From: Aotearoamyces nothofagi
Taxonomy: Eukaryota; Ascomycota; Leotiomycetes; Leotiales; Tympanidaceae
Direction of reading: 5' to 3'
Assembly (NCBI GenBank): GCA_015345905.1
Contig: JADDTR010000013.1
Span: 439,411-503,410 of the forward strand
Length of the DNA stretch: 64,000 bases
Notes under the pieces: generated by a model
The model's input: the letters and a program-made list of their open reading frames with translations, nothing else
Told to the model about the DNA's origin: nothing
The model's database searches: none
Translations under genes and position numbers: made by a program
In this document: in pieces, positions 22,139 to 32,139 of the stretch
Layout of the letters: every line of letters starts with the position of its first letter
How positions within the stretch are numbered: position 1 is the stretch's first letter

Positions 22139-24903
22139 TTACTTCATCCCAAATCGCGACGAGAAATTCGCCAGACGGTCATTCCGAGACTGACTTTGTA
22201 CAGTGTGAGTGAGTCTGCGTATTGAATTAGCAGTGCTTAACATACGGTAGATGCAATGTCATACTTCTCTAGGATTCTGGGCCCATTCATCGCATCAACT
22301 CTACCAAATTTCTTGTTCCGCGTGGCAATATCAAAGAATTCATCTGGATTCTCAGTCTGCATTAAGTTGACAGTTTGTTGGAGCTCGTCTAGATTCTCCC
22401 GTAAGATCGGTGCGTTTTCCAAACTATCAACAAATTCGGCCAAGTAGTCCACATCCTTTGCGAGTGCTGCGACACCGTTTGGGTTTATTCTTTTTACTTC
22501 TGTAGAGAGTGGAAGAGCCTAATAAGTTGCGTTAGTGGTGGCTGAGGATTGATAGGTTTGTGGGCAGTACCAATATCATGTTTGCAGCGTGACTGAGAGC
22601 ATCGAAGTAAATCAACTCCTTAATCTCTCGCGGAAGGCCAAGCAAAGTCGAGTTCATGATGTTAGATAAATATCGTGTCAATGTCTGCATATAGTTGCTT
22701 GGCTCGGTTTCTAATGTTGGTGCCATCCTGAAGAGGGAAGTATGTTAGTGAAGTATTGCTTTGCTACCAAGTCGCCACATACCAGTCATATTCTGCTGTC
22801 TCTATCAAGTCGTCAATCTTCGAGTTTACAAGCTCGAAGATTCGCTTCTCGGCCGTCTTCTTGTTACTCCTGAATTCCTCAGTAGCATTCAGAATTATGG
22901 GACCTCCAGCCGACGTCGATGAACGTGCAGCTATTAATAGTTGTTCAAGTTCCTGGCAAGCAGTCTCGAAGTGCTCAAGATTTATTAAGATTTGTACTAT
23001 TTGGCCCAAATATTGAGAGTTTAACCGTTCAACAAGCGACCTACAAACCTTCTCAGATAGTAATTGGTCTAATGACTATGGCGCCTTATTTAGCAAGAAA
23101 TTCTTCTGGGGGGCCTGGAATTGATTTATACCTTTTTGAGAGTTTCGTCAATAACATTTGGGTGCTGAAAATGGTCATCTGAGAAGAAGTAGAATTGGTT
23201 GAGGAAGTTGCGAATATCTATACAGCAGAGTGGATACATCTGGGAGAATGGAAGGACGCAGGGAAATCTGTATCTTTGTCAACTATGCGCTTTGTTGGGC
23301 AAGAATTAAACATACATAAGCTCTTCTCTCGGTTTATCGGGGGCAAACCAGCTAACATTGACGACCTTATCATATTCATCAAGGTTACTGATGGGCATTG
23401 GCATATAGTCATCAGTAGACACAATCTGCTTGACGGTTAGTAGAACATCTAGGCGAAAACATTGAAGATATTAACCTCTTGAAAATCATCGCTGAATCTG
23501 CGTTTTAGCAGCTCGGCGTACTTCTCAAAGAGTGTAAGAAGGAAGGTATCTAGTGCGGTTACAGAGTATCCCCAACCCTGGAAAATATTAGTTTAGTAAT
23601 GTCGTTTATGTCTGTTAATACATGCTTACATCCATGGTCTGAATAAATAGAGCAATGACTCCCTTGATCTTCAGCAATACTTCTGCATTATCAACGTCAT
23701 TTAGAGCTTTAGAAATGAGGTTGATGGCTGCTTGACACATAGAATCCCACAACTCGTCTACCTAAATGGGATTAGAACAGCAACAACCAGGAGAGTACAA
23801 ACGTACATCGACAGGTGAGCGAAGGTTGTGAGCCCTCCTCATAGTAGCTCGCTCAATGATTGCAAACCCGGCAATACCTTCCAAGAGACTGCTCAAACTA
23901 GAGTCATCATCTTCTACCAGGCTAATTGAAGTAGGCAATAACAATTCCTTTTGTCTTCTGCGAGTTGCGGCATATTCTGTGCGGAACTTGTCACTTTGGC
24001 CTAAAGCCTCGTGGATGTGTAGACATTCGAACAATGGTGTAAAATCTACCTGGAGCTCTTCATTATCTAGCACATCGAATTCCTCGCTCTCATCGAATAC
24101 CATCTCGATTGCTGAATTTAGTTTGAAGTTACGAAGGTAAGGATTAACTTCCATACGCTCTTTCTGGCGGGTGCGTCGAAGTTCCGTATGGTAGAAAGCG
24201 ACCTCTCCAAGAAATTGAGAAGTCTCTCGGATTCGATAGAGCCAAGTATTAAGATCCGTCATGACGGCTTCGGCGATGAGTTTTTGTGTCGCAGGAACAG
24301 ACTTTTGGATCATGTCCGCTAACTTGTATTGAGTCACTTCTTTTAAATGAACATTTTGGAGCTCGTCTAGAGCTCGGAGGGCTCCATAGTGGTTCTTCCT
24401 ACCTAACAACTCGTGAACATGGTTGGCAACGCGCAAAACCTCTAGACAGTCTTTAAGTGCCTGTGTAGCCTCATCAATATTCTGCCGGACGCCTCTAGAA
24501 TCTACCAATGCCTTCTTCTGCTCAGCGAGCTTCTCCGTGCTTGCTTGTATAGACTGGTTGAGTTTGAGAATCTCTGATGTCAAATTGACGGTGCCCTCTC
24601 TAACCTTCTGCAGTTGATTTACAGAGGTCAAGAACTCTTGATGGTTCGAGTTGCACATTCGTTCAATATCTCTGTCTCTGTCTTCCACGTATTGGCCCAA
24701 GCTCTGCATGAGCACCGGAGCTCGATTGGATAGGGTGGCATCTTTGATGGCAGGAATCAGTTGATCAAGGTAATCGGTATCGCTAGGGGACAGGATTATC
24801 TGGGAATATTGGATTAGCGTATAGCCATGATTCCTGAATTGCCATCTCGAACCTGCTGGATCGCGGACGTGGTATTGGTTCTGTAGTCGGTTGTGGAGAG
24901 CAT
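22139..24903 (-). CDS. SEC15: Exocyst complex component Sec15
   Basis: Ten exons (24903-24853, 24799-23807, 23761-23630, 23577-23476, 23425-23316, 23267-23132, 23075-22783, 22727-22571, 22518-22265, 22214-22139) sum to 2304 nt and 767 aa, the normal fungal length. N-terminal blocks include SPSDTDYLDQLIPAIKDATL and a coiled coil (QLQKVREGTVNLTSEI). Middle blocks are YRIRETSQFLGEVAFYHTE and DVLDNEELQVDFTPLFECLH. The C-terminal Sec15 fold includes FPCVLPFSQMYPLCCIDIRN and YLSNIMNSTLLGLPREIKEL, ending in SSRFGMK. Sec15 links the Rab GTPase Sec4 on secretory vesicles to the exocyst at growing tips. Exon 1 starts at MLSTTDYRTN. A simpler end at 22237 is possible if the last intron is not spliced, but splicing at GTATGA gives the conserved LTHTVQ tail. 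Confidence 0.95.
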
Positions 24904-25998
24904 GGCTGACGATCAGAGACGCTACCACGGAGGAGTTCAAAAAGCACCCCAGGCTTTAGAATCATGCGTTTCCACCGATTTGAGACTTGGTGAGAGTTAC
25001 GCCCGCACCTTGTAGTTTCTAGGTTGGACTCTGCGACTGAGCTATGGTGTAGTGTTACGCTCACTGCTTTGAGCCGTATAAATAGGAAAAAGTCAACGTA
25101 GTGCACCCACAAACACTGACACAATTTCTCTTTAATTGACAATAAAAAAGCAAATCAATAAGAAGTAAGCGTTTACCTAACACTGAAACCGTGGCACCTT
25201 TGTGAGCCGTTTAAAACCCGATGCAAGCCCCACGCCATGCTGGTATATTCACTTACACGGTGCAGTGGTTGCCGGTTAAACTATTAATCCGGGCCGGAGT
25301 TTAGTATCTGGGCACGCCGGGGAAGCATTCGGGACGAGAGCTACATCCGCGTTTGTGAGTAGGGCCAGTACAAATGGTACGGGAGTCCATACAGTACGGA
25401 CGACTCATACTGACGACTTACCTCATCACCTGTGCTGTACCTCACAGCAAACTGTACAGGACGGTAGATACTGGCTACTGCTGGCCAGCAGTGGTGAGAA
25501 GCCAGTGAGAAATTTCAAATAGGCCAAACCACATGTAGAACACACGGTGCAAACAATGTTTGTACTTCTTAGAAAGGCAGGGAAGCAGGAAGGCAGGATG
25601 GCAGTGACGAATCACAGGCTTTAATTGCCCGTTCCGAATAGGTTGCCGTGGACGCTATGATCCGGCTAGCCTCTATTAATCTTCTAAACCCCCTCTTTAC
25701 TCCCAATATTGATTTTATTGGGTTCGTTTCTCACTTAGGAAGCTACCCTCGTCCAAGCCGCACGAGATGCCTTCTCTTTCCGTTATAAATTGTCAGTCCC
25801 CTCCTCGGATTTGATTTCTTTCTTATTCTCCCCACTCACCTTACCTTCTTCATCTCTTTAGTTCCCCGACTGCCAACCCAGCAGGCCTTCTTTGATATTC
25901 CGAGATAATCGACAGTCGGGATAGAGCTTGACTTACGTTACACGCTTCACTCCCTGATAGAATCCCAACGTACTGTTCCTACATCCTCAAGCTCCAAG
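24904..25998. promoter_or_regulatory. Divergent region between SEC15 and the Mei2-like gene
   Basis: About 1.1 kb without a supportable gene. Positions 25740-25998 are pyrimidine-rich (cttctctttccg, tttctttcttattctccc), as expected for a fungal transcription start region and leader of the downstream Mei2-like gene. A tRNA-like stretch near 24985-25056 was considered and rejected. Confidence 0.5.
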
Positions 25999-28900
25999 AT
26001 GTCTTCTTCCTCGTCAAAGCATGCCTTTCAAGATGTCAGCCCTCACTCGTCTACTGGTGCTGCAGATTCTATCAACGGCACACCTGAGACACGCTTTACT
26101 GCATTCTCCCCAGAGGAGCGGTCCAACAAGTCTATCAATGACAAGAAGTCGTTGACATTCACCCTCTCTCCATCCCCACCTGTTCCCGCTGGTCTTCAGA
26201 CAGTTGATCAAATTACTGCAACTAATGCCATGGGCAAGGACCCATTCATTTCGTCCGACGTCAAGAATAGACCGGAACAAAAGCTAAGTGCCACAGCTTC
26301 TGCCTTCCAACCATTTGGATTCCGTTTCAATAACCAAGGTACCATAAGCTCTCCAATTATCGTGGAGAGCCCGGGACCATCCGTTACATCAAATAGACAA
26401 CATGACCAGGAAGATCACGACACGGACCCCAAGTCCCCAGGCGGTAGCCCAAGTTCTGGTGTCACCCAGCTGGGAACTTTCAGCACCGATACAAGTGTCA
26501 CTCGAGCTGTGAAGGTCTCAGGAATATATAATCCAGTCAATATGGACCAAGTTGAGGCTTGTATTCAGGTAAGTCTTGGGTTTCCCTAAGAAATTTCTCG
26601 TTGTTGTCTGTTTACCTCTTACTGCATGCCGATTGCCTGACTATAATCCCTGACACGCTTGCATTATCTACCTATCGGTACGGCCATCTATTGAATTCTG
26701 TGGCGATGGACCTCCTCTTTTTCATTAGTGTGACCCTTCTAGAACCTACGTTTATCTTAAGTGCTTTATCATTTGAACTACACTTTTTTGCTATATCTCT
26801 TAACTTATGTGTAGAGCGACAAACGGCACTGATTACCCTTATCACTGAAACCCCTAGCATATACTGTCAATCTCTATTCACTTCCACGCCTTTGCTTTGC
26901 CTTCCGCTGATTATCCTCATATATCCATTCCTATACTAATACGATCAACTTCGCAGGATAAGTTGATCCCAATGGGGGCTACACGCCGCTTCTTTCGTGT
27001 GGGTGGTGATGTGGTGGTACGCTTCTCAGATGTGCAGGATGCAGTCAATGTATACAATCATACTAAGCTCACGCACCCCGAATGGTCTGTCGAGTATGTT
27101 TCACCAGCTGCAAGTGCTGAGGTTCGTTAAAGTATACATTCTACCTTTAGAAGATCTCAAGCTTACCATTCCAGATTATCAACCTTAAAGCTCCTTATAT
27201 ATCTGCACACGAGGGCCAGGTAGCTCTCATCGCAAAACTTCCAACCTCTGGAAGTTTTGACCGTACGAGGATTGAGACCATTATAATTGATCTGCTAGCT
27301 GTTGATGGAGCTATATACGCATTTCAGAAACAACTTGCTACTGAAGCTGGTACGCTTAGGATGATCATCGAGTTTTGTGACGTCAATTCTGGTGTTCGTG
27401 CAATCGAAAGATTGAATGGTTCAACCGTCCGCGTAAGTGCGCTCTTTACTTGTCACTCGCACACACGCACACATATATATCCTAAGATGCTATTATAGGG
27501 TATCTCAATCTCCTTGGCTCTTCATAAGCCTGATATCGATGCCTTGTCGCCGCGTCGTCGGAGTAGTTTGAACACACCTACTCGAGGTCGCACAGACTAC
27601 CATGACTTGATTGGGGACATGAATGGTATGTCCATCACAACCCCTATCCCTCAAGGTTCAGTGGCACCTTATGGATATGCTGCAATGCTCAGCCCGACTG
27701 GTCGATCCTTCGTCACCACTCCATACCCAGTAACACCTGCATATTCAGGGGTTCACGGCAATTTTGGTCCCCAATTTTCCACGGCGCAGACATCCGTGGC
27801 GAGCTACACGCCACCAAGCGGCTATTATAGTCCTCAGTGCGCTGGCGACCATCCTACAATCGGTGGACCGATTCGATATGGAGAGGCTGGACCATCCATG
27901 GGATCCTGGAATGGGATGGGCAGTCCAATCAGGGCTTCATCACGGGATGGCCCTCCACAGTATGGTCGATTTGGTGGCCGTAGACAGAACGTGATTCGAG
28001 GAGGAACTCGTTCGCCGTTTAGCAATAGTGTCGGACAGCATAACGTTGTTGACGTTGATAGAATTCGGCAAGGCTTGGACGTTCGAACAACGGTTAGTGC
28101 TCACTAAACTGAAAAAGGATATTGTGGGCAGCTCATATCTCATAGATCATGCTTCGTAACATCCCGAATAAGATTGACCAACAGGATCTTAAGGCTATAA
28201 TTGATGAGACAAGCTTCGGCCTATATGATTTCATGTATCTACGAATTGACTTTGCGAATAACTGCAAGTGCGTATCCCTTAACGTTCATTCTATAACTGC
28301 TGACTTGTCAGCGTTGGTTATGCCTTTATAAATTTTGAAGATGTAAGTAGCTTTATCAATACCGATCTGGAGCACCTGCTAACTCGTACAGCCTTGGCAC
28401 ATCATCAACGTACGTAATGAAACTTGCCGGTTCATTAATCTGCTGACATTTCTTCGAAGTTTGTGCAGGCGAGGTCAGGCCAACGCTGGTATGCTTCTAG
28501 GGCTACGATATAGTTGAGGGATATTTGCTGATGTAAATATAGGAACCGATATAATAGTGACAAGGTTGCAGAAATATCATATGCTAGTAAGCAAGAGTAG
28601 TCTATTTACGAGGCCATAGAAACTAACACTTATTCCAGCCATCCAAGGTAAGGATTGCTTGGTCCAGAAGTTCCGCAATAGTTCTGTCATGCTTGAGCAT
28701 CCAACTTTCAGACCGAAGGTAAGTAGTTGACTATGAGGATATTTAGTTGAGCTGACTAGGTAGATCTTCCACACTGGAAACCATCCGCTTGCCGGACAGG
28801 AAGAAGATTTCCCATTGCCTGACAATGCATCGAAGATGCGGCGGAGTGTAGAAAATGCTGAACATGTCGGTATGTTTTGAGTATGTGCTCCTAACAGCGA

Positions 28901-29153
28901 CGACTGAAATTTAGCAGGCCTGTTTGCCCCTCGTGCTGGCCAACACTATCGCGATGAACAGCGTCGACGTCGATCTCAGTATGACCGAGGAACTCGTCTC
29001 GCGGCTCTAGAGGAGAACGAATATGATGACTTTGCTCAACATCCGTTTGGCAGCCAATATTCCTGTAAGGACTATCTTCCGCAAGGCTATTCTCCAAATC
29101 TCGATTCTGATAACCTTTATAGATTAGTGCAATTGTCCTCACTCACAGAGTGA
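25999..29153 (+). CDS. mei2: Mei2-like RNA-binding protein
   Basis: Twelve exons are inferred: 25999-26568, 26957-27121, 27175-27432, 27499-28092, 28146-28267, 28312-28342, 28392-28409, 28460-28488, 28543-28586, 28639-28718, 28764-28869 and 28918-29153. They sum to 2253 nt, 750 aa. The C-terminal RRM_2 domain typical of Mei2 spans exons 5-11: IMLRNIPNKIDQQDL, YDFMYLRIDFANNCNVGYAF, INFEDPWHIINFVQARSGQR, DKVAEISYATIQGKDCLVQ and FRNSSVMLEHP. A degenerate RRM-like region lies at about residues 190-330 (ATRRFFRVGGDVVVRF, VRAIERLNGSTVRG). The N-terminus and the 330-520 linker are Ser/Pro/Gly-rich. S. pombe Mei2 promotes meiosis by binding meiRNA. Family members in filamentous fungi are assumed to act in sexual development. 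Several exons are very small (18, 29, 31, 44 nt), but the frame closes throughout. Confidence 0.92.
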
Positions 29154-29856
29154 GGACGTCCTAAAATCTTCTTCATGTTTGAGCTAGGAGTCGCCCATGA
29201 CCTGCATCTTTGCCTGGATTTCTGCTCGAATACATCAAGAAGATGCAACCTTGCTGTAATTGTCAGTTGGCTGTTGGACCTTGGCCTGGTCTTCACATAC
29301 CTGGACGTCTGTTATGCCCTGCGAACTTGAATTTCTGGGCAGTTTCATAAATGGTTTGGTTGGTCGAATAATCAATTAAGCGTGGTTGGTCATACCTGCT
29401 AGAAACTGGAAAAGGTTGGGGGTTTCGTTGCATATGGTTGCAGATTGGGCGACACTCTCAGAGTGCCACTGCCAACATATGTATGCATGTTCTAATTTCA
29501 TTTCCCGCCTATGCGTCACATTTGGTCATTGATCACTTTGCTTTTGCTATATCTTGATGGCCCATTGGGTCTAGCGCAGTTGATATCATCGGTCACGTCG
29601 GGGGAAGAGGCCATCTCGGAAACGGAGTAAGGTTGGCCTTCATGTGGCATCACATTTGCTAGAAAGCTTTTTTTAGCTTCATAACCAGAGATCTTGCTAA
29701 ATGATTTGGAAGAAAACTCTAAGTCCTCGCTGGGTGATACGTGAGCGTGATCTGCGGTTCAGAATGATGTATGCACTAACTGAAGTTCATTATACAGAGA
29801 GAGAGGTGGAGAGGCGTGCTTTCAGACTGTTTGATTATGATATCAACTCATTACTA
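29154..29856. other. Convergent intergenic region
   Basis: About 700 bases between the Mei2-like stop and the 3' end of the pdx1 relic. No ORF, RNA gene or repeat is visible beyond short TTGG-containing words. Confidence 0.45.
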
Positions 29857-30924
29857 TCATCGTCCAGCTATCTTCTCACCTGGAGCTATCTCAACACTAA
29901 GACCAACTATAGCCTCGCCAATATCCTCGCTGGCTCCAGCCAACAGCTTCGAATCTCTGTAATGTGCTACAGCCTGTACAATGGCATTTGCTCTCTTGGA
30001 GGCTTTTTTGGACTTGAAATTCCCGAACCCTACAAAAACACTATTGCGACCAAGTTGCATCATTAATGTGACATTACCCGGAATAGTAACAACACTGGTG
30101 GCAAAGTGTACAACAGGCAGCCTTCCTATCTTAGCGGTCTCCCTGAGAAGATCAAATGGTGCCTATATAGGCTTTGCAAGCACTTGAAGCTCAGCGTCGT
30201 ACATCTTTATAGCTCTACTGATCTCCGCTGCTATGGTGCGGACGTGACGAACCGCCTCGACGACATTTCCCGTTCTAGCTTCGCTCTTGGTCCGAAGCAT
30301 TGCAGCGCCTTGACTGATACCATGGAGAGCTTCTTCACTAAGATAACGACAGCTACAGAAAAAGGGCACAGCAAAGGAATGCTTTTCAAGGTAATTGGAG
30401 TGATAGGCAGGAGTGAGAACGTCAGACTCGTCGATATAATCAACGCCGATACCTTCGAGAATCTAGAAAAGGCTATCTTAGTTATGACTATTGTTTGATG
30501 GAGGGTTGAGGGTGGGATACAGGGGTGCAGTGCCTGACACTCGACGAAATGACCAATTCTGGCTTTCGCCACGACAGGTACGGTAGCTATAGCCCTGACC
30601 TCCTTGATCATTTTTGGGTCCGACATTCTTGCAACGCTTCTCTGTGCCCGAATGTCCTTGGAACACGCTCAAGAGCCATAACTGCCACTGCGCCAGCCTC
30701 TTCTGCAACACGTGCCTGTGGGTCTATGATTTAGAGCACGGACTTTGAACCAAATGCGGGGGAGCGGGAGGAGGAACCTGTTCTGCGTTTACGACATCCA
30801 TAATGACGCTTCCTTGCAGCATACGTGCAAGGTCAGTCTTGACAGTGAAGGTGGAGCGCCTGTTGCCATTTCTATTCTTGACGGGAAGCTCGATGACCGT
30901 TCTGCTAGAATTGTTGCTAGCCAT
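29857..30924 (-). pseudogene. Broken pyridoxal 5'-phosphate synthase (PdxS/PDX1/SNZ) copy
   Basis: The full PdxS order is readable. After MASNNSSRTV come FTVKTDLARMLQGSVIMDVV (ribose-phosphate Asp), then [36 protein letters not shown] and [12 protein letters not shown] (catalytic Lys), then [20 protein letters not shown] (second Lys), then LLRETAKIGRLPVV and MMQLGRNSVFVGFGNFKSKK. Three lesions break it: a one-base deletion in the codon after ERVP near 30660 shifts the frame, the second intron (about 30540-30470) starts with GC, and an in-frame TAG lies at about 30165-30167, before APFDLLRE. Conserved glycines are also lost (GEAGTG reads SEARTG; the FAAGGV region reads FATSVV). Functional PdxS with glutaminase PdxT makes vitamin B6. 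Sequencing error could explain one lesion but not all of them. A second, functional copy is expected elsewhere. Confidence 0.85.
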
Positions 30925-32139
30925 TGATATGCAATTCAGTCTGCATAATTCTGGACTCCCTAGAGAGAAAAGTTAATAAATAGAGGCGAAGGTGGGGGTC
31001 AAAATAAGACAACAGACGGTGAAATATGAATGACGATGATGTCAGTGTTGATAGGGTTTTTATGGGAACCCTACAGCTTTAAGCCTCACTCATTCATTAT
31101 GTGCCTACGGAATGTATATCTACTTTACCTTAGGTACGCACGTGGTACTGTATGAGACGAACGACAGGGTGCATTAGGGCGAATTAGCGAGTTTGAACAA
31201 CTGTTAGAAGACGGAGATAAACCCATTTTTTGCAGGCTATGGGTTGGAATTCGGAATCAGGACGGAGGGTTTGTGCGATTTATAGGTGACCTGAAACCAA
31301 AGTGCTTGAGGCCGCGGTTTTGATGCTTTATACCAGAAACCTTCAATATCGTCAATCAGCAGAGCATCACAAGGCCTGCAAGAAGGAAGTAGGAAAGTAA
31401 CTCGTAAACGCGTTTTATGTCATGGACGCTCTGAAAGATGCCGTCGCTAAACAGCATCAGGACTGGTCGAGGTTTAATGAGTTTGAGAAAGACGCGTGAT
31501 TAGAGTAGGACAGTATATGTAGCGAGCTGAACATTACAAAGACTGTCTAGTCGCTAAGAAGCTCGAAGATTTGAAGGGAACAAGGTAGGTACAGTAGTTA
31601 TCACTAAGGATATTGGAGATGTCACTACAGAAAATTGGATTTAGATTGGATTTAATCCGAACGGGATCGTTCTTCTCAGCACCTCTATGCGGTCTATGCG
31701 GTCGATGCGGTCTCGCGCGCAGCTTGCCTGGCAGCCTGACGTCCTGACGTATAGACCTCGCCTGTGCGTGCATGCGAGCCACTGATTCGCTACCCACAAG
31801 TTCAGGTCCACCATCCTCCATAAGGCTTCCTTACCCGCCTTTTTGTGTCACTGCCTTGAAATACAGGCATTACAATTTCATCGCAAACAAACGCTGAATC
31901 ATCGTTTGGCCTGTTTGAGGCTTACACTATCCCCTGTGACGTATTTCGCTGTTTCCTCATGCTGATCCATAATCCATAGTATAAATCATTACGCATGTCC
32001 ATTCTGAGCCCTTTCTGTTATGGCTTGACGGACAGGAACCCGATTCTACTCCTCTCCAACGGTGCCTGATTAGATCAACCCCCACGGTTCATCACACTAT
32101 ATCACACCTTAGGCCTAGGTGGTAGTAGGAAGACTTTCA
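30925..32139. other. Intergenic region with low-confidence micro-ORF
   Basis: About 1.2 kb between the pdx1 relic and the karyopherin gene. A micro-ORF at 31422-31499 reads MDALKDAVAKQHQDWSRFNE and five more residues before a stop. A charged stretch follows in another frame (EHYKDCLVAKKLEDLKG, about 31528-31580). These may be remains of a small gene, but I recognise nothing. Positions 31684-31715 carry short cggtctatg direct repeats. The last 300 bases should include the karyopherin promoter. Confidence 0.4.

Noticed and set aside
24985-25056. tRNA-like stretch on the minus strand upstream of SEC15
   Set aside because: It has a good box A-like sequence (tagctcagtcg) and a possible D-stem. 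No proper five-base anticodon stem with a seven-base loop, no T-arm with a box B match and no acceptor stem can be folded. At most it is a degenerate remnant.
31534-31821. 95-codon minus-strand ORF with HRPHRPHR repeats
   Set aside because: The repeat of ggtctatgc words creates the open frame; no domain.
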